Source: Ochotona curzoniae
Lineage: Eukaryota > Chordata > Mammalia > Lagomorpha > Ochotonidae
Assembly (NCBI RefSeq): GCF_017591425.1
Contig: NW_024467120.1
Span: 2,418,001-2,482,000 of the forward strand
Length of the DNA stretch: 64,000 nucleotides
Reading direction: 5' to 3'
Shown: piece after piece, positions 63,010 through 64,000 of the stretch
Numbering within the stretch: position 1 is the first letter of the stretch
How the letters are laid out: each line of letters begins with the position of its first letter
Translations under genes and position numbers: made by a program
The notes under the pieces: model-generated
The model's database searches: none
The model's input: the letters and a program-made list of their open reading frames with translations, nothing else
What the model was told of the DNA's origin: nothing

Positions 63010-63343
63010 TGGGCCCGGCGCGATAGCGTAGCGGCTAATGTCTTCGCCTTGCACACGCCAGGATCCCATATGGCTGCCAGTTCTAATCCCAGCAGCTCCA
63101 CATTCCCATACAGCTCCCTGCTTGTGGCCTGGGAAAGCAGTCGAGGATGGCCAAAAGCTTTGGGACCCTGCATCCGCCTGGGAGACCCAGAAGAGCTCCA
63201 GGCTCCTTGCTTTGGATTGGCATAGCACCAGCTGTTGCAGTCACTCAGGGAGTAAACCATTGGACGGAAGATCTTCCTCTCTGTCTCTCCTCCCCTCTGT
63301 ATATTTGCCTTTCCAACAAAAATAAATAAATCTTTAAAAAAAA
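63010..63343 (+). mobile_element. CSINE, young type
   Basis: GGGCCCGGCGCGATAGCGTA head (CpG-rich, little decayed), CCCATATGGCTGCCAGTTCT, GTATATTTGCCTTTCCAACA, A tail. Confidence 0.95.
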
Positions 63344-63451
63344 GTAAGAGTTCGGTAGGATTGTTCTCATCATTAAAAATAAAAACTGCAACCCAATGAA
63401 CATTGATTCTGAACTTATCTTTCAGTGCATTTTTGAGTGAAATTTTCTGAT

Positions 63452-63773
63452 TTTAATTTTTTAAACTTTTTTTTTTATTGGAAAGTCAGATTTACAGAGA
63501 GTAGGATAGAAAGATCTTCCATGTGCTGGGTCATTCCCCAAGTGGTCACTATGGCTGGAGCTGAGCCAATCCGAAGCCAGGAGCCAGGAGCTTTTTCTGG
63601 GTCTGCCATGCAGGTGCAGGGTCCCAAGGCTTTGGGCTGTCTTTGACTGCTTTCCCAGGCCACAAGCAGGGAACTGGATGGGAAGTAGAACAACTGGGAT
63701 ACGAACCAGCACCCATATGGGATCCTGTTGCATGCAAAGTGAGGGCGTTAGGCACTAGGTTACCGCAATGAGC
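63452..63773 (-). mobile_element. CSINE, young type
   Basis: Reverse strand: CTTTTTTTTTTATTGGAAAG, TCAGATTTACAGAGAGTAGG, CATATGGGATCCTGTTGCAT, head ending TTACCGCAATGAGCTGGC. Confidence 0.93.
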
Positions 63774-63813
63774 TGGCTTTCTTTCTTTCTTCCTTTCTTT
63801 CTTTCTTTCTTTT
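63774..63813. repeat. (CTTT)n microsatellite
   Basis: About nine CTTT units, lying on the T-tail side of the next reverse CSINE. Confidence 0.95.
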
Positions 63814-64000
63814 TGGTAGATTTATTTGTTTGAAAGAGTGACAGACAAGAGATCTTGCATCTGCTGGTTTAATCCCCAAATGTTCAAACAAGGCTGAAGC
63901 TAGGACTCTGCAATTCCTTCCTGGTCTCCCATGAGAGTGGCAGGGACTTAAGCAATTGGACCATCTTCTGCTGCTTTCCCAGGTGCATTAGCCAGCAGCT
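63814..64000 (-). mobile_element. CSINE, older, cut by window edge
   Basis: Reverse strand: GGTAGATTTATTTGTTTGAA, GCATCTGCTGGTTTAATCCC, CATCTTCTGCTGCTTTCCCA, GGTGCATTAGCCAGCAGCT, then the window ends. Confidence 0.88.

Overview
The window is mammalian nuclear DNA from a lagomorph. The main evidence is about 90 recognisable pieces of the lagomorph C-repeat (CSINE), a tRNA-derived SINE, on both strands; by my boundaries they cover very roughly 35-40% of the window. Young copies keep tRNA-like box A (TGGCCTAGTGG) and box B (GGTTCTAATCC) and end in TGTATATCTGACTTTCCAAT plus an A/T-rich tail. Older copies end in CTCTGCCTTTCAAATAAATA. The abundance of the young ending makes pika (Ochotona) more likely than rabbit; that is an inference, not a measurement.

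I found no protein-coding gene, no exon I can support and no functional RNA gene. The longer open frames are SINE sequence read in one of its open frames, microsatellite (Lys-Glu or Pro-Ser runs), or stop-poor GC-rich DNA.

Layout. 1-7.5 kb: dense SINEs, one nested inside another, a (GAAA)n tract and an L1 3' end. 7.8-12.2 kb: mostly non-repetitive, with a MIR and a split MaLR LTR. 12.4-16.6 kb: a second split MaLR LTR holding a polypyrimidine tract and a SINE, then a SINE cluster. 16.6-18.8 kb: largely non-repetitive, with a GATA-motif cluster. 18.8-23 kb: SINEs and an old unassigned repeat. 23-25 kb: an enhancer-like non-repetitive block. 25-36 kb: SINE-dense, with a C-rich minisatellite at 30.3 kb. 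36.3-38.7 kb: MaLR and L2 relics and two opposed L1 ORF2 pieces. 39-43.1 kb: non-repetitive DNA, including TAAT-rich blocks that look like developmental enhancers around a retroelement relic. 43.2-54.9 kb: SINE-dense, with a Tigger/MER2 relic at 47 kb. 55-59.5 kb: an L1 3' end with a G-rich tract, a clear MIR, L2 relics and two enhancer-like AT-rich blocks. 59.5-64 kb: SINE-dense again.

Taken together this looks like intergenic or large-intron DNA: regulatory-looking islands in a sea of lagomorph SINEs. Conservation was not measured; every 'enhancer-like' call rests on base composition and motif content. I do not see an undescribed molecular system. The most unusual items are local rearrangements inside SINEs (an 80-bp duplication, a 40-bp triplication, a templated insertion), a compound CpG-rich motif shared by two loci 15 kb apart, and the enhancer-like blocks.
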